Assembly (NCBI GenBank): GCA_012295275.1
Contig: CM022679.1
Span: forward strand, 30,192,654-30,225,153
Origin: Chrysomallon squamiferum
Lineage: Eukaryota; Mollusca; Gastropoda; Neomphalida; Peltospiridae
Direction of reading: 5' to 3'
DNA: 32,500 nucleotides
Shown: positions 24,801 through 32,500 of the stretch, piece after piece
Layout of the letters: every line of letters begins with the position of its first letter
Position numbering within the stretch: the stretch's first letter is position 1
The notes under the pieces: model-generated
The model's input: the letters and a program-made list of their open reading frames with translations, nothing else
Told to the model about the DNA's origin: nothing
Database searches by the model: none
Position numbers and translations under genes: made by a program

Positions 24801-27800
24801 AGGAGGTTGTTTTTAAATTACAGATCCCTAGAAGATGTGTCGCCAGATGTGCTGACTCACTTTCAGGATAGTGCGGAAACGCTGATAAACAAGAAGGGAG
24901 CTGTCACAGCCCTGGCTGCTGCGCTAGCTGTCATCTCCGGAAACACGCAGCTGACACAACGTTCCCTCCTCAGTTCCAGAGTGGTGAGTCGCATGTACTA
25001 ATAGTTCTTTCATTTGCATTCTCACGTTCTTGCGTTTTTACTGTGTTTTCAACTGGTAGTCTGAATGAAAACATAATCTTCCAGAAAAAAACAAAAAAAA
25101 CAAATTTCTTTAAATTTTAATTTATTATTCTGTTGTGTCAGACAACCTGTTGACATTATTTAAAAAAACAAAAAAGCGTGATTAGTGAAATGTTGTTGTT
25201 TCAAAGTAAATACTAGGAAATGTTGCTGTTCTTCATCTTCATGATGTCCTCGCATACAAAATGATGCATAATGTATGACAGAAGTCTTAGCTACTGAAAA
25301 ATAAAATGAAAACATAGATCTTGTAATAATTCATTAATTATTATGACATATTTAAATTGTATTTCAGATTTTTTTTTTTTTTAAATGTTAATTTCCTGCT
25401 GCATTTTGAAAATAAAAGTACAAGCAACAGAAATTTTTTACACAGCACAAATCTTTCATCATAAAGATAAAAAATAAAATTCATGAATAATATTTAAAAA
25501 ATAAGTAATAAAGAAGCTAAATTCATTGATTCATTCATCAAAAACTAACTTGTAAAAAAGCATGTTTGTTTTTGTTGTTTTTTGTTTTTGTTTGTTTTTT
25601 GTTTCTGATATTTTGATCCAATTCCCTTTTCGTGGTACTAGCAAATAAACCAATTTCAACTTCAGAGATCTAAGATTTTGAACTGGACACCACTAAATGA
25701 CCCTTAAAACTGAACACATTAGTAAGTGGTTATAACATCTAGAAGTGTTCGGTACAGTATCACCTAACTTCAGTAATGAAACTGAACTAAAATTTCATAT
25801 ATTTTTTAAAAACTCTGAAGAGACCATTTTGCCAGCATGATTAATAATAAATTAACACAGACAGTTCAGATAAATTAATAGAAGGAAATAAATAAAATTT
25901 AATGTCAGAATGACATTCCATAAACATACTGACCCCTTCTCACTAAAATGCTCGCAGTAAGCTATTGCCAGGTGATCAAAACAAAATAATCATGGAATAG
26001 ATGCCATTGTGTGAGTGGTTAATTGCACACATAATCAACTTTATTTTCAACTGAGGTAAGTTGCTTTATAAAACGTTGTTAATGAAAACAGCAATAAAAA
26101 AAAAAATAAAAAAAAATAAAATGGCTAAGTGGATAGGTAACTGCATAGTCTTATTAAAAAAAAAAAAAAAAAAAAAAAATAATACATATTCCTTGTCATG
26201 GTAAAACACCAATTTAATTTTTGTCAGAAACTCTTAAAACAAATTTGTAATTAAACCTAACTACTGCAGGAGGTTGTTATTGTAGTGATCAGTCAACAGA
26301 TCTTATGCAGTAGTTTTCCTATTTCCTACCATTTTGAATTTGTAAATAGCTAGATAATAATTTTTATTATTACATTTTTTTTAAAAATAAAATTTTAAAA
26401 ACGATTTAATAATAAATAAATAAATAAATAAAACTGGGAAAAATTAAACTTGCAGAAGGGAGACAACTCTTGTAGGCTTAATGGTTCTCAAGCCATCTCT
26501 TCACTAATGCAGTTCCAAGAACTGTAACCATGATTTCAGAAATACCTGGAAAAGGGCTGTAGCTATAAAAAGATGCACAATCATGCTCGTTCTGGGAAAG
26601 TGGCACATGTAGCAAAAACATGGTCTGACATTGCTTTATAAGGTCAGATTACCACGTGAAAACAACCAGTCTTTCACTGAAACACTCCTCATTCTTTTCC
26701 TCAACACAATATGCTTAACCCTGCTGTAGACTGTTGAAAAGGCATTTCTTGGAAAACAGATGTCATACTTTAACACACGTCATGTTGGGGTTATGTATAG
26801 ATTTACCAGTAAATTCTACTTTCTGATCAGTAAAGTTGAAGTGAATATTGCCATGCGTTTTCTTATGGAATGTATTTAACTTTGATACGGTTTCGAAACT
26901 GATTTTTACAATACACCAAACACACAAGACATTTGTGATGTAAGTAAAGCAGTTTGCTTGCTTGCTTGCTGCTTGAGTCACTGGTTGAGGGAATATTGCA
27001 TAATATTAATATATTTGTAGCATAATAATTTCATGTTCTTTTGATAAGATTTTACTGTTACTGTGTTTGTTGAAAAAAGTTGATAATTTGATTTGGTTTC
27101 TGTTTGTAATTAATATGGCTTTCCTGTTTGCATCAACATCATGTGTCAAATTCTGGTGTTTCTATTTCTGTTTGTGTGTCTGCATGTCTGTTTTGGTAAT
27201 GCTGAAGTGTGACCAGGTGATGTTTACAGTGAAATGGGTTTGAGGTGTAGGTGTAAATGATACAAAGCTATTTCACAGGACAAAAAAAAAACAGGAGATT
27301 TTATTACAGTTCTGGGAAGTTAAAAATGTGACCTATGACTGAAATACCTTTGTATCATTTGCATCTACTTCTAAAACTCATTTCACAGAAAGAACGATGA
27401 AAAATTTTGTTTCCCATTAGAATTTACTGAAATTGTTTATTCATTTTATTTAGAGTTGTCTCATTTTGTTAAATAACAATAGTACTATGTTGAAATACTG
27501 GGATACTTATTTAAAATTGCACACACACACACAAACGCACGCATATATGCACAATCGCACATACCACAGTCGGCACCGAACACACAGAACTTTATCATGC
27601 TGTTTTATCTTGTTAATCTTTGTTATCTCCTACAGTCAGCACTAGGGTCTGTTGAATATTTTTTTTATTACCTGTTCAGTGTTACCTGTTCAGTGACACA
27701 TAAACACACAGATATGGTTATCAGATATTAGTCAGAAAAGATAATGTATAAATAATTTCTATATTTATTAGTGGGTTTTTTTTTTGTGGGGGTGTCTTTT

Positions 27801-29909
27801 TTTTTAATAGTGTTTTTAACATTCAGGAAAACATCAAGTTATTGTTCAGGTGTTTGTGTACAGATAAAACAAAGTAAATAATAAATCATAACCGGCCACA
27901 GTTAAAGTTTTCATTTAGCTTGTTAATCAATATGTTTGACATGTTAGCAGTTGCTATTAATAAAACTGCAGAAATGACACAAAGGCTTTTGGTGGGTAAC
28001 AGTTACATCACAAACAGCTAGTCATAGTCTCTTGTTGGTTATAAATACAAGCACAAGACTGACTGAAAAATATCAGTGAAATAATTAAACAATTTCCTAT
28101 TGTTTATTTTTATTTTGTTTATTTATTTATTTTTTATTTTTTTTTTTTTTACTTGTTTTTTTTTTTTTTGTGTGTGTGGTGGGGGGAAAGGGTTGTCATA
28201 GAAATTCATACTTTATACATAAAATATGTATCTTATTAAAAAAAAAAAAAAAAATCAAAATAACAGAAATAATTTAATTTGTTATAAACTATTATTAATA
28301 TTAAGTGTATTTGGTGCTAACATCAATACACCACCATACAACAGGACTAGACTAGAATAGAATCAACGCATGTAGTCATGGTTACAACTGTAACAGTAGT
28401 CTGACCAGTAATCAAAGATGAAACAGAATCGGGGACATTCTCTTGGTACATTGGGTACATTCATCACTTCAACACAGTGTCACAACCTGGAGTGTCACCT
28501 GACTGCTGCATTAGTTGAACTCTTTCGTTCTTGATTAACACAGATCTTGTGTGTATGGCTTGATAATTTAACAACACAAAACTGGAGGAGCCTTTACAAG
28601 TGTTTCCTTTTTTTTTAATCTATTCTATTTCTTTGACCTAATTCTTAACAATACTAATAAATGTCTGAAGGGTTTAACTTGATGGATTGGGTGTGTGGGT
28701 ACCTGTAAGTTATACTGTGGTTTGGGACATCTGCCAAGTTTTTTTGGTTGTTTTTTTGCATTCACCTAAATGTTTGAATGTATGTGGTCAGTGCATGGAT
28801 CATTGATCTTTGTGAAAGTTTTCACATGATCAGTCGGTGGGGTATGTCAAAACCTGTTTTATTCATTAACAGAAGTAATCAGTAAAATTGACAAATTGAA
28901 TTAAAAGCAAGAATTACTTTTTAACAGTTGATTTTTGTATTTTTCGATTTTTGTTTGATTTTAATAATAATAATAATAATATCAGTATTGAATAGAGGAA
29001 GCTGCAGTTTTATCGAGTTGATGAATTTGCTGAACAAACATTTCACTTCAGCATGTGTCGTTTTGAAAGTGTACAAACAACAGCAATATTTTAAAATTTC
29101 AAAAACTAATTTTAAAAAAATGCATACAGATTAAGGGTACATACATACAAAACCAAAATTTTACATGATTTAAAAAAAAAAAAAAAAAAAAATTTTTTTA
29201 ACTTCCTTACTTAGGGCTTATTATTTATCGACACAATTTCATTTGTGACCTATTAACCCACAACATGAGCACACTGATGCATGATGTGAATGGGAGATCT
29301 GAAGTGTGAGAAACTTCACTGTGAGAAACTTTACTGTTGGTTATAGAATACCAGAATGACAGCCTAAATGTGTAAGAGCAAATCAGTGACCACACCTCGA
29401 TTTCTTTTTTAATATCTGTCATGTTTCTACTGAAGTACTTCGCTTAACAAAAAGCTGATTATTCAAAATTAAATAAATTATATATAAATTTTGTTTTTTT
29501 GTTTTTTTAAACCAGATGTATGTTTGACTCTTAGTATGTGTACAGACACACACACACACACACGCACACACAGATATGTATAAATATTTTTTATAATTCT
29601 GTTCTTTCAGGGATTCACAGCGTTCATGTTCCGCACCAACATGGAACTGCGCAGCAACAGCTACGTCTGGAGAGCTCTCGAAAAACAGCTGTCATATGAC
29701 GTGAAGGAAAAAGTTTCACACATGAAAATGTTGGCAGATAAAATGGTACATAACCACCATATTGATATCATCTATCTTACATTCTCTCTTCTTTTTTCTG
29801 TTCTGTTGAAGTATTCTAGTTTATTTTTCATTATTTATTTATTTGTTTTATTTTAACTAATTGTACTCTTCCATTTTCTATTTTCCTTTCCTTTATTTGA
29901 TCATCATCA

Positions 29910-29953
<44 letters not shown>

Positions 29954-30935
29954 ATGATTAATTCATTTTTAAACTGGGTTGTATTTATTTTTATTTTTAT
30001 TTTTATTTTGTTTTTATTTATTTTTATTTTTTTTCTGCTTTCCATTCATACAAGTTTTATCCATCTTTGATGTTATTTGTTGGTAACCATAGCTCAGACT
30101 TTGTGATTGTGGAAATAAATAACAGTAGATTTCTATTGTTATGGAAACCAGTATTAACAGACATGAAAATTGATTAATAATTCAGTAGTTTAAAGAAAAA
30201 GGATGTCTTCCTTGACAACATGAACATGACCCAGTTAGTTGATGTTATCAAAGGATTTGTGCTTTGCACCTGGGAAGTGTGAAATACAGGGTGCATGCAA
30301 CCAGGATCATGCAGATAATTTGTACCCGGTAGTACTTGTGTGTTAACAATATTTTTTGTTTTTAGTGATTATCATCATTGTTTTTATTTATTTTTTTTTT
30401 TTATTAACTGTCACAAAAACATCTTGGGGCATTTTATTATATTATAAATAAAAAAAACTTTTTAAAAATAATTTTATTATTATGCTTTGCTTCCAGATTT
30501 GCAGGAGGGGAAAACTCTTTCTCTCTCATTCTCATGGATTTTACATAGTTTTATACATAATAATAAACATAATAATAATAATAAACATAATAATAATAAT
30601 AATAATAATAATTTTTCCAGGGTTGCTGCTTTGACATCCCTTCAGATCTAGAATCGGTTGTATTGGAAAGCTAGAGTGACACAAAATTCGACACCCTGGA
30701 GAAGCTGACTCAGCTACCAGAGCTTGTTCCCCAGGCCAATGGATTTGGAGGCTCTAGTGGGGGAGGTCAGAGATCATTTGGGGGGAGGGGCAGAGGCGGT
30801 GGCCAGAATCGAAACGGTGGGGGTGGAGGCTGGCAGAGCCGAAATTCAGGATTTGGACATCAGAACGGATTCAAAAGAAAAGGATTTTCAGACAGTTCGC
30901 CAGGCCAAAACAAAAGGATAAAATTCGAACAATAG
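13877..30935 (+). CDS. DDX21: Nucleolar DEAD-box RNA helicase, DDX21/DDX50 family (14 exons visible)
   Basis: ATP-dependent RNA helicase; in mammals DDX21 (RNA helicase II/Gu) acts in the nucleolus in rRNA transcription and processing. Exons: 13877-13976, 14354-14437, 14861-14880, 20718-20789, 21008-21122, 21508-21693, 22257-22405, 22808-23014, 23541-23645, 24103-24222, 24504-24577, 24824-24983, 29611-29745, 30621-30935. All introns are GT-AG and every junction keeps phase. Motifs in order: Q motif (SINYLFPIQ), I ARTGTGKT, Ia APTREL, Ib [50 protein letters not shown]. The GUCT domain and a GRG-rich tail follow. DEVD and GUCT mark the DDX21/DDX50 branch. About 526 residues precede an in-frame TAG at 30672; 86 more follow it up to the TAG at 30933-30935. 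The N-terminal exon(s) are uncertain. The 5.8-kb intron after exon 3 holds nine snoRNA-like elements. Confidence 0.93.
14046..14277 (+). repeat. 116-bp tandem duplication in helicase intron
   Basis: Two adjacent copies (14046-14161 and 14162-14277) begin TTTGTATGTTGATTCAG and differ at essentially one base (TTTTATTAAG against TTTTGTTAAG), so the duplication is recent. It lies in the intron 13977-14353. Confidence 0.95.
14354..14437 (+). CDS. DDX21: Helicase exon: Q motif
   Basis: Encodes [14 protein letters not shown], with the invariant Gln of the Q motif that contacts adenine, then [13 protein letters not shown]. Donor GCTC/GTAAGT, phase 1. Confidence 0.93.
14861..14880 (+). CDS. DDX21: 20-nt micro-exon: Walker A (motif I)
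   Basis: Flanked by CTTTCAG and GTAAGT, it adds two bases to complete Arg, then TGTGKT. Together with the previous exon this forms ARTGTGKT, the phosphate-binding loop. Skipping it would shift the frame and remove ATP binding. Confidence 0.9.
15077..15211 (+). ncRNA. H/ACA snoRNA-like element, copy 1
   Basis: The 5' arm closes by TTTGAGGTCT against AGATCTCAAA (one G-U pair). The H box ACATTA is at 15137-15142. The 3' arm has CCAGTCACC against GGTGAATGG, eight pairs around one mismatch, with its base 15 nt before the ACA at 15206-15208. Known H/ACA RNAs are about 130 nt, end three nt after ACA, and place the target uridine 14-16 nt from the box, as here. The lower stem of the 3' arm is weak (TCAA/TTGA). 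The rRNA or snRNA target was not determined. Confidence 0.6.
15769..15903 (+). ncRNA. H/ACA snoRNA-like element, copy 2
   Basis: H box ACATTA at 15829-15834 and ACA at 15898-15900. The first helix has G-U at the variable position and one C-A mismatch near its end. The 3' upper stem has one C-C mismatch (TCACC against GCTGA). Confidence 0.55.
16619..16751 (+). ncRNA. H/ACA snoRNA-like element, copy 3
   Basis: H box at 16679-16684 and ACA at 16746-16748. One extra A after the H box and a three-nt deletion in the 3' loop; the loop can still close as CAA-CTCG-TTG. Confidence 0.55.
17201..17335 (+). ncRNA. H/ACA snoRNA-like element, copy 4
   Basis: H box at 17261-17266 and ACA at 17330-17332. 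The first helix has a U-U mismatch at the variable position (GAGTTCT). Confidence 0.55.
17765..17897 (+). ncRNA. H/ACA snoRNA-like element, copy 5, probably decayed
   Basis: H box intact at 17825-17830, but the ACA position reads AGT (17892-17894). The 5' inner stem carries ACAA for ACAG, and the pocket region is shortened (ACTGCCCC). This is the only copy lacking the ACA, so it is likely a non-functional member. Confidence 0.4.
18386..18520 (+). ncRNA. H/ACA snoRNA-like element, copy 6
   Basis: H box at 18446-18451 and ACA at 18515-18517. The first helix is a perfect ten pairs (TTTGAGATCT with AGATCTCAAA), and the 3' upper stem CCAGTCACC/GGTGAATGG is fully formed. It is the best copy for folding. 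Confidence 0.62.
18886..19020 (+). ncRNA. H/ACA snoRNA-like element, copy 7
   Basis: H box at 18946-18951 and ACA at 19015-19017. Directly preceded by (GT)13 at 18861-18886. Has A-U at the variable helix position and a G-to-C change in the first loop (GACTTCACAG). Confidence 0.57.
19408..19542 (+). ncRNA. H/ACA snoRNA-like element, copy 8
   Basis: H box at 19468-19473 and ACA at 19537-19539. The 3' upper stem TCACC/GGTGA is intact; the first helix carries a U-U mismatch (GAGTTCT). Confidence 0.57.
19905..20036 (+). ncRNA. H/ACA snoRNA-like element, copy 9
   Basis: H box at 19965-19970 and ACA at 20031-20033. It lacks three nt in the 3' loop, as copy 3 does, and has ACAT for ACAG in the inner 5' stem. 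Confidence 0.55.
20034..20717 (+). other. Remainder of the array-bearing helicase intron
   Basis: AT-rich sequence with no gene seen. At about 20094-20109 it repeats CCTTATTTTGATAGTT, the same 16 bases as the 3' edge of core 5, possibly a fragment of a tenth unit. The intron ends TAATCCCCAG. Confidence 0.6.
20718..20789 (+). CDS. DDX21: Helicase exon after Walker A
   Basis: Encodes [20 protein letters not shown] and ends RYPK. Corresponds to the FAIPLIEKL region of DDX21. Phase 0 on both sides. Confidence 0.93.
21008..21122 (+). CDS. DDX21: Helicase exon: motif Ia
   Basis: Encodes [18 protein letters not shown] and ends [11 protein letters not shown], with motif Ia PTREL and the conserved GG. 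Donor CAAG/GTTTGA, phase 1. Confidence 0.95.
21508..21693 (+). CDS. DDX21: Helicase exon: motif Ib and DEVD box
   Basis: Encodes [17 protein letters not shown] and [19 protein letters not shown]. The DEAD position is DEVD (21618-21629), typical of DDX21/DDX50; the catalytic Glu is present. Phase 1 donor AGAG/GTAAAT. Confidence 0.96.
21709..21864 (+). repeat. Three 52-bp tandem repeats beside a splice donor
   Basis: Units start at 21709, 21761 and 21813 with TAAATAAGCA and share CTAGGAAGTTAATGTT (third copy TTAGG). The array begins 16 bp after the exon end at 21693. The third copy is the most diverged. Confidence 0.93.
22257..22405 (+). CDS. DDX21: Helicase exon: SAT motif
   Basis: Encodes [20 protein letters not shown] and [16 protein letters not shown]. 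Motif III SAT is at 22292-22300. Phase 0 donor AAG/GTGAGA. Confidence 0.95.
22690..22745 (+). repeat. (TTTTA)n pentamer repeat
   Basis: About eleven TTTTA units ending some 60 bp before the acceptor at 22806-22807. Confidence 0.93.
22808..23014 (+). CDS. DDX21: Helicase exon: start of second RecA-like domain, motif IV
   Basis: Encodes [39 protein letters not shown] and [16 protein letters not shown]. Matches the DDX21 segment EHLAIKCHW to LHGDIPQ. Phase 0 on both sides. Confidence 0.95.
23541..23645 (+). CDS. DDX21: Helicase exon: motif V
   Basis: Encodes [20 protein letters not shown] then [15 protein letters not shown]. Phase 0 on both sides. The preceding intron, 23015-23540, is AT-rich with no gene seen. 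Confidence 0.95.
24103..24222 (+). CDS. DDX21: Helicase exon: motif VI
   Basis: Encodes [20 protein letters not shown] with the arginine-finger motif [10 protein letters not shown] at 24121-24150, then SLQFVEQKA. Donor GCT/GTACGT. The 457-bp intron before it holds no gene. Confidence 0.95.
24504..24577 (+). CDS. DDX21: Helicase exon: linker to GUCT domain
   Basis: Encodes [20 protein letters not shown] and EDAA, ending phase 2 at CCAG/GTCAGT. Corresponds to the GIKFKRIGVPSATEI segment of vertebrate DDX21. Confidence 0.93.
24824..24983 (+). CDS. DDX21: Helicase exon: first half of GUCT domain
   Basis: Encodes [20 protein letters not shown] and [20 protein letters not shown], then RSLLSSRV. 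Strong match to the KGAVEALAAALAHISG block of the GUCT (Gu C-terminal) domain. Confidence 0.94.
24984..29610 (+). other. 4.6-kb helicase intron
   Basis: AT-rich with poly(A), poly(T) and (AC)n runs. A less AT-rich patch at about 26450-26980 begins GAAGGGAGACAACTCT and holds short inverted segments, but I could not assign it to a repeat or RNA family. I looked for H and ACA boxes in core-like context and found no further copy of the 130-nt element here. Confidence 0.7.
29611..29745 (+). CDS. DDX21: Helicase exon: second half of GUCT domain
   Basis: Encodes [20 protein letters not shown], then [15 protein letters not shown]. Aligns with the GFVTMILQC to FLKGKL region of DDX21. Phase 0 on both sides. 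Confidence 0.93.
29746..30620 (+). other. Last helicase intron, repeat-rich
   Basis: Holds (TCA)n-(TTA)n at 29900-29952, T-rich runs, and AAT triplets just before the acceptor TTTTTCCAG. No gene seen. Confidence 0.75.
29900..29952 (+). repeat. (TCA)4-(TTA)n microsatellite
   Basis: TCA triplets grade into about thirteen TTA/ATT triplets. Confidence 0.9.
30621..30935 (+). CDS. DDX21: Last helicase exon: GUCT end and RGG tail, with in-frame TAG
   Basis: The frame reads [17 protein letters not shown], then TAG (30672-30674), then [17 protein letters not shown] and a Gly/Arg/Asn-rich tail with GGRGRGGG and KRKGF, ending KRIKFEQ at TAG 30933-30935. Vertebrate DDX21 reads GVCFDVP, later EKW, HDS and QPEL at matching spacing, so the stop sits where Trp is expected (TGG to TAG is one base). 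The 86 codons beyond are open and keep the family's RGG character, which a long-dead frame would not. It may be a sequencing error, a loss-of-tail allele, or readthrough. Confidence 0.85.
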
Positions 30936-30952
30936 ATATTTATTTTTAAAAG

Positions 30953-30958
30953 ATTAAA
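30953..30958 (+). promoter_or_regulatory. Candidate poly(A) signal ATTAAA of the helicase gene
   Basis: ATTAAA lies 18 bp after the final TAG and is followed about 22 nt later by a T/GT-rich stretch (30980-31001), the usual spacing for signal, cleavage site and downstream element. An alternative AATAAA lies at 31240-31245. Confidence 0.4.
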
Positions 30959-31478
30959 CAAGATTCCATCCTTCAAGCATTTTTTTTGTTTTTGTGTGTG
31001 TGATAGCTTATGGAGATTAGATCACTTGCTTAGTGACTGAAATTATGTAAGGGGGTTGTGAAAAATACGAGTTATATAAAAAAAAAAAATTGTATTTAGA
31101 CACTCGCATATCACATGACCGTCCTTCGTAGATATGTAATGTTGCATTGGATTATTATTACAAGGTGTGTCTCATAAAATCTGAAGGCGTATAAATTAAA
31201 CATTTTTTTTTTTTTTTTTTTTCAAATTGCTACAGAAATAATAAAGTAATTATCTGATAAAACTATTTTTATTAGATAACATTGCACCCAAACATTTTGT
31301 AATGAACTGAAGTACATATGTGTGTGTGTGTGTGTTTGTGTTTGCATGTGTAAATAAACAATTATCATAATTGTGGGTGTATATACACATTTTAAAAATA
31401 CATTGCGTATATGTGGATGCAAGGATGTATATACGCAAATTCATAAATTGATACATCTTAAATAATTTTAAAAATGGT

Positions 31479-31628
31479 CACCTATACATAGTGATACTTA
31501 GTGTTAAAACTTAATTTTAAAAATTTATACCTTAACATAGTGATACTTAATTTAAAAAAAAAAAAAAAAATGTACACCTAAACATGGTAATACTTGATTT
31601 TTTAAAAACGTATAACTTAACAGCGATA
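31479..31628 (+). repeat. Degraded tandem repeat of about 45 bp, four units
   Basis: Units near 31479, 31530, 31575 and 31613 share ACCTAAACATAGTGATACTT-like cores separated by A/T runs. Confidence 0.65.
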
Positions 31629-32074
31629 CTGTTCGTACTTTGTTACAATGTTTTCATGCATTCATAGGATGAACGAACCAGCACTGTTGTCAATGGTTAC
31701 ACTGTCGTGTTTGGTGTGGCAGTGAAGATCGAATAGTAATGCTAACAAAAGCTATCTAAAGATAAAGAGAAGCTCGAATGTGAACTTAAACTTGTTAACA
31801 GACATACTTTTATTACTACTGTCGGTATTTCCACAGCGTGCAAGTTTGACACGACTTAAAACAAATTTTGGGAAATGTAACACGTACTAATTTAATTTCA
31901 TATTTGTGGATAGATGTTCCGTATATCTGTACATATGTATATACAAAATTGTCATAAAGAACAAATGTCTAAAATGTACATTTTTATCAGAGAACATAAA
32001 ACGTAATTTTCATATTTGAAAAAGGAAAAGAAAAGAAAAACAGTACAACACTGAAGATAATAATAATAATAATT

Positions 32075-32077
32075 AAT

Positions 32078-32104
<27 letters not shown>
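32075..32104 (+). repeat. (AAAT)n microsatellite
   Basis: About seven AAAT units following AAT triplets. Confidence 0.9.
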
Positions 32105-32108
<4 letters not shown>

Positions 32109-32236
32109 TTCAAAGATTATCTGATTTCTTATCCACTTGCAGATGTTCGTCTTTTGTCGAGCAATGTTTTGGATAGAACAGTTTGTAAATTCTTTTCATC
32201 ACCAGAGAGTTATATAATTTTTTTTTTTTTTTATAA

Positions 32237-32277
<41 letters not shown>

Positions 32278-32500
32278 GTTTCAGTTCAGTTTATTTTATG
32301 ATCAAAACAGCCTTCAGCCATCAGTGTCAGTTCCTGAAAACAGCAAAAATAAATAATTAATAAATTAATTGAACACGTTTAAATGACAGTTCAATACATT
32401 TAATAAGTTTTAGGTTTCTGGTGTTCATGTAATAAAAGATGTGAGCGGCTACTGTTTGTTTACTTAGCAGGAAGAGACATTTTAGCGAGACCTTCTCACA

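Larger units (their letters stand above)
30936..32500. other. 3' flank, no supported gene
   Basis: Holds the helicase poly(A) candidate, simple repeats and a degraded short tandem repeat (31479-31628). The final 100 bases are less AT-rich but show no recognisable coding signal. Confidence 0.65.

Noticed and set aside
30724-30921. 65-codon frame starting at 30724
   Set aside because: Shifted-frame shadow of the Gly/Arg-rich helicase tail.

Overview
The window is animal nuclear DNA. It is AT-rich, dense in microsatellites, and its genes are split by GT-AG introns. A tektin-3 gene (ciliary/flagellar) indicates a metazoan. A spiralian, perhaps a mollusc, is my best guess, but only from general character; no sequence here proves the phylum.

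Layout. (1) 131-1633, plus strand: the last three visible exons of a tektin-3 gene whose 5' part lies outside the window. (2) 1634-6073: AT-rich intergenic DNA with simple repeats. (3) 6074-6994, minus strand: an intronless 306-residue ADP/ATP carrier reading frame. Its ATG directly follows a splice acceptor, so a 5' non-coding exon upstream (candidate near 8489-8750) is likely. Its protein resembles plant and fungal carriers more than the usual animal ones. (4) About 8750-13876: intergenic DNA crowded with microsatellites, including a 349-bp (CT)n tract. (5) 13877-30935, plus strand: fourteen exons of a DDX21/DDX50-type nucleolar DEAD-box (DEVD) RNA helicase, carrying the full helicase core, the GUCT domain and an RGG-type tail. 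The true N-terminus was not found with confidence. (6) 30936-32500: 3' flank with no recognisable gene.

The most unusual feature is in the 5.8-kb helicase intron 14881-20717. It carries nine copies of a roughly 130-nt element on the host-gene strand, spaced 0.5-0.85 kb apart. The elements look like H/ACA-box small nucleolar RNAs: an H box (ACATTA) at the same offset in all nine, an ACA box at the 3' edge of conservation in eight of nine, two foldable arms, and an upper stem about 15 nt before the ACA. The spacers between copies are also related but have diverged far more than the cores. DDX21 is known in mammals to act in the nucleolus on rRNA processing and to bind snoRNAs, so the host and the proposed guests fit together.

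A second oddity is an in-frame TAG (30672-30674) in the last helicase exon, where vertebrate DDX21 has a tryptophan. The frame stays open beyond it through a complete Gly/Arg-rich tail. A third is a 20-nt micro-exon that encodes the Walker A loop. All family assignments rest on motifs read by eye; no database search was run.
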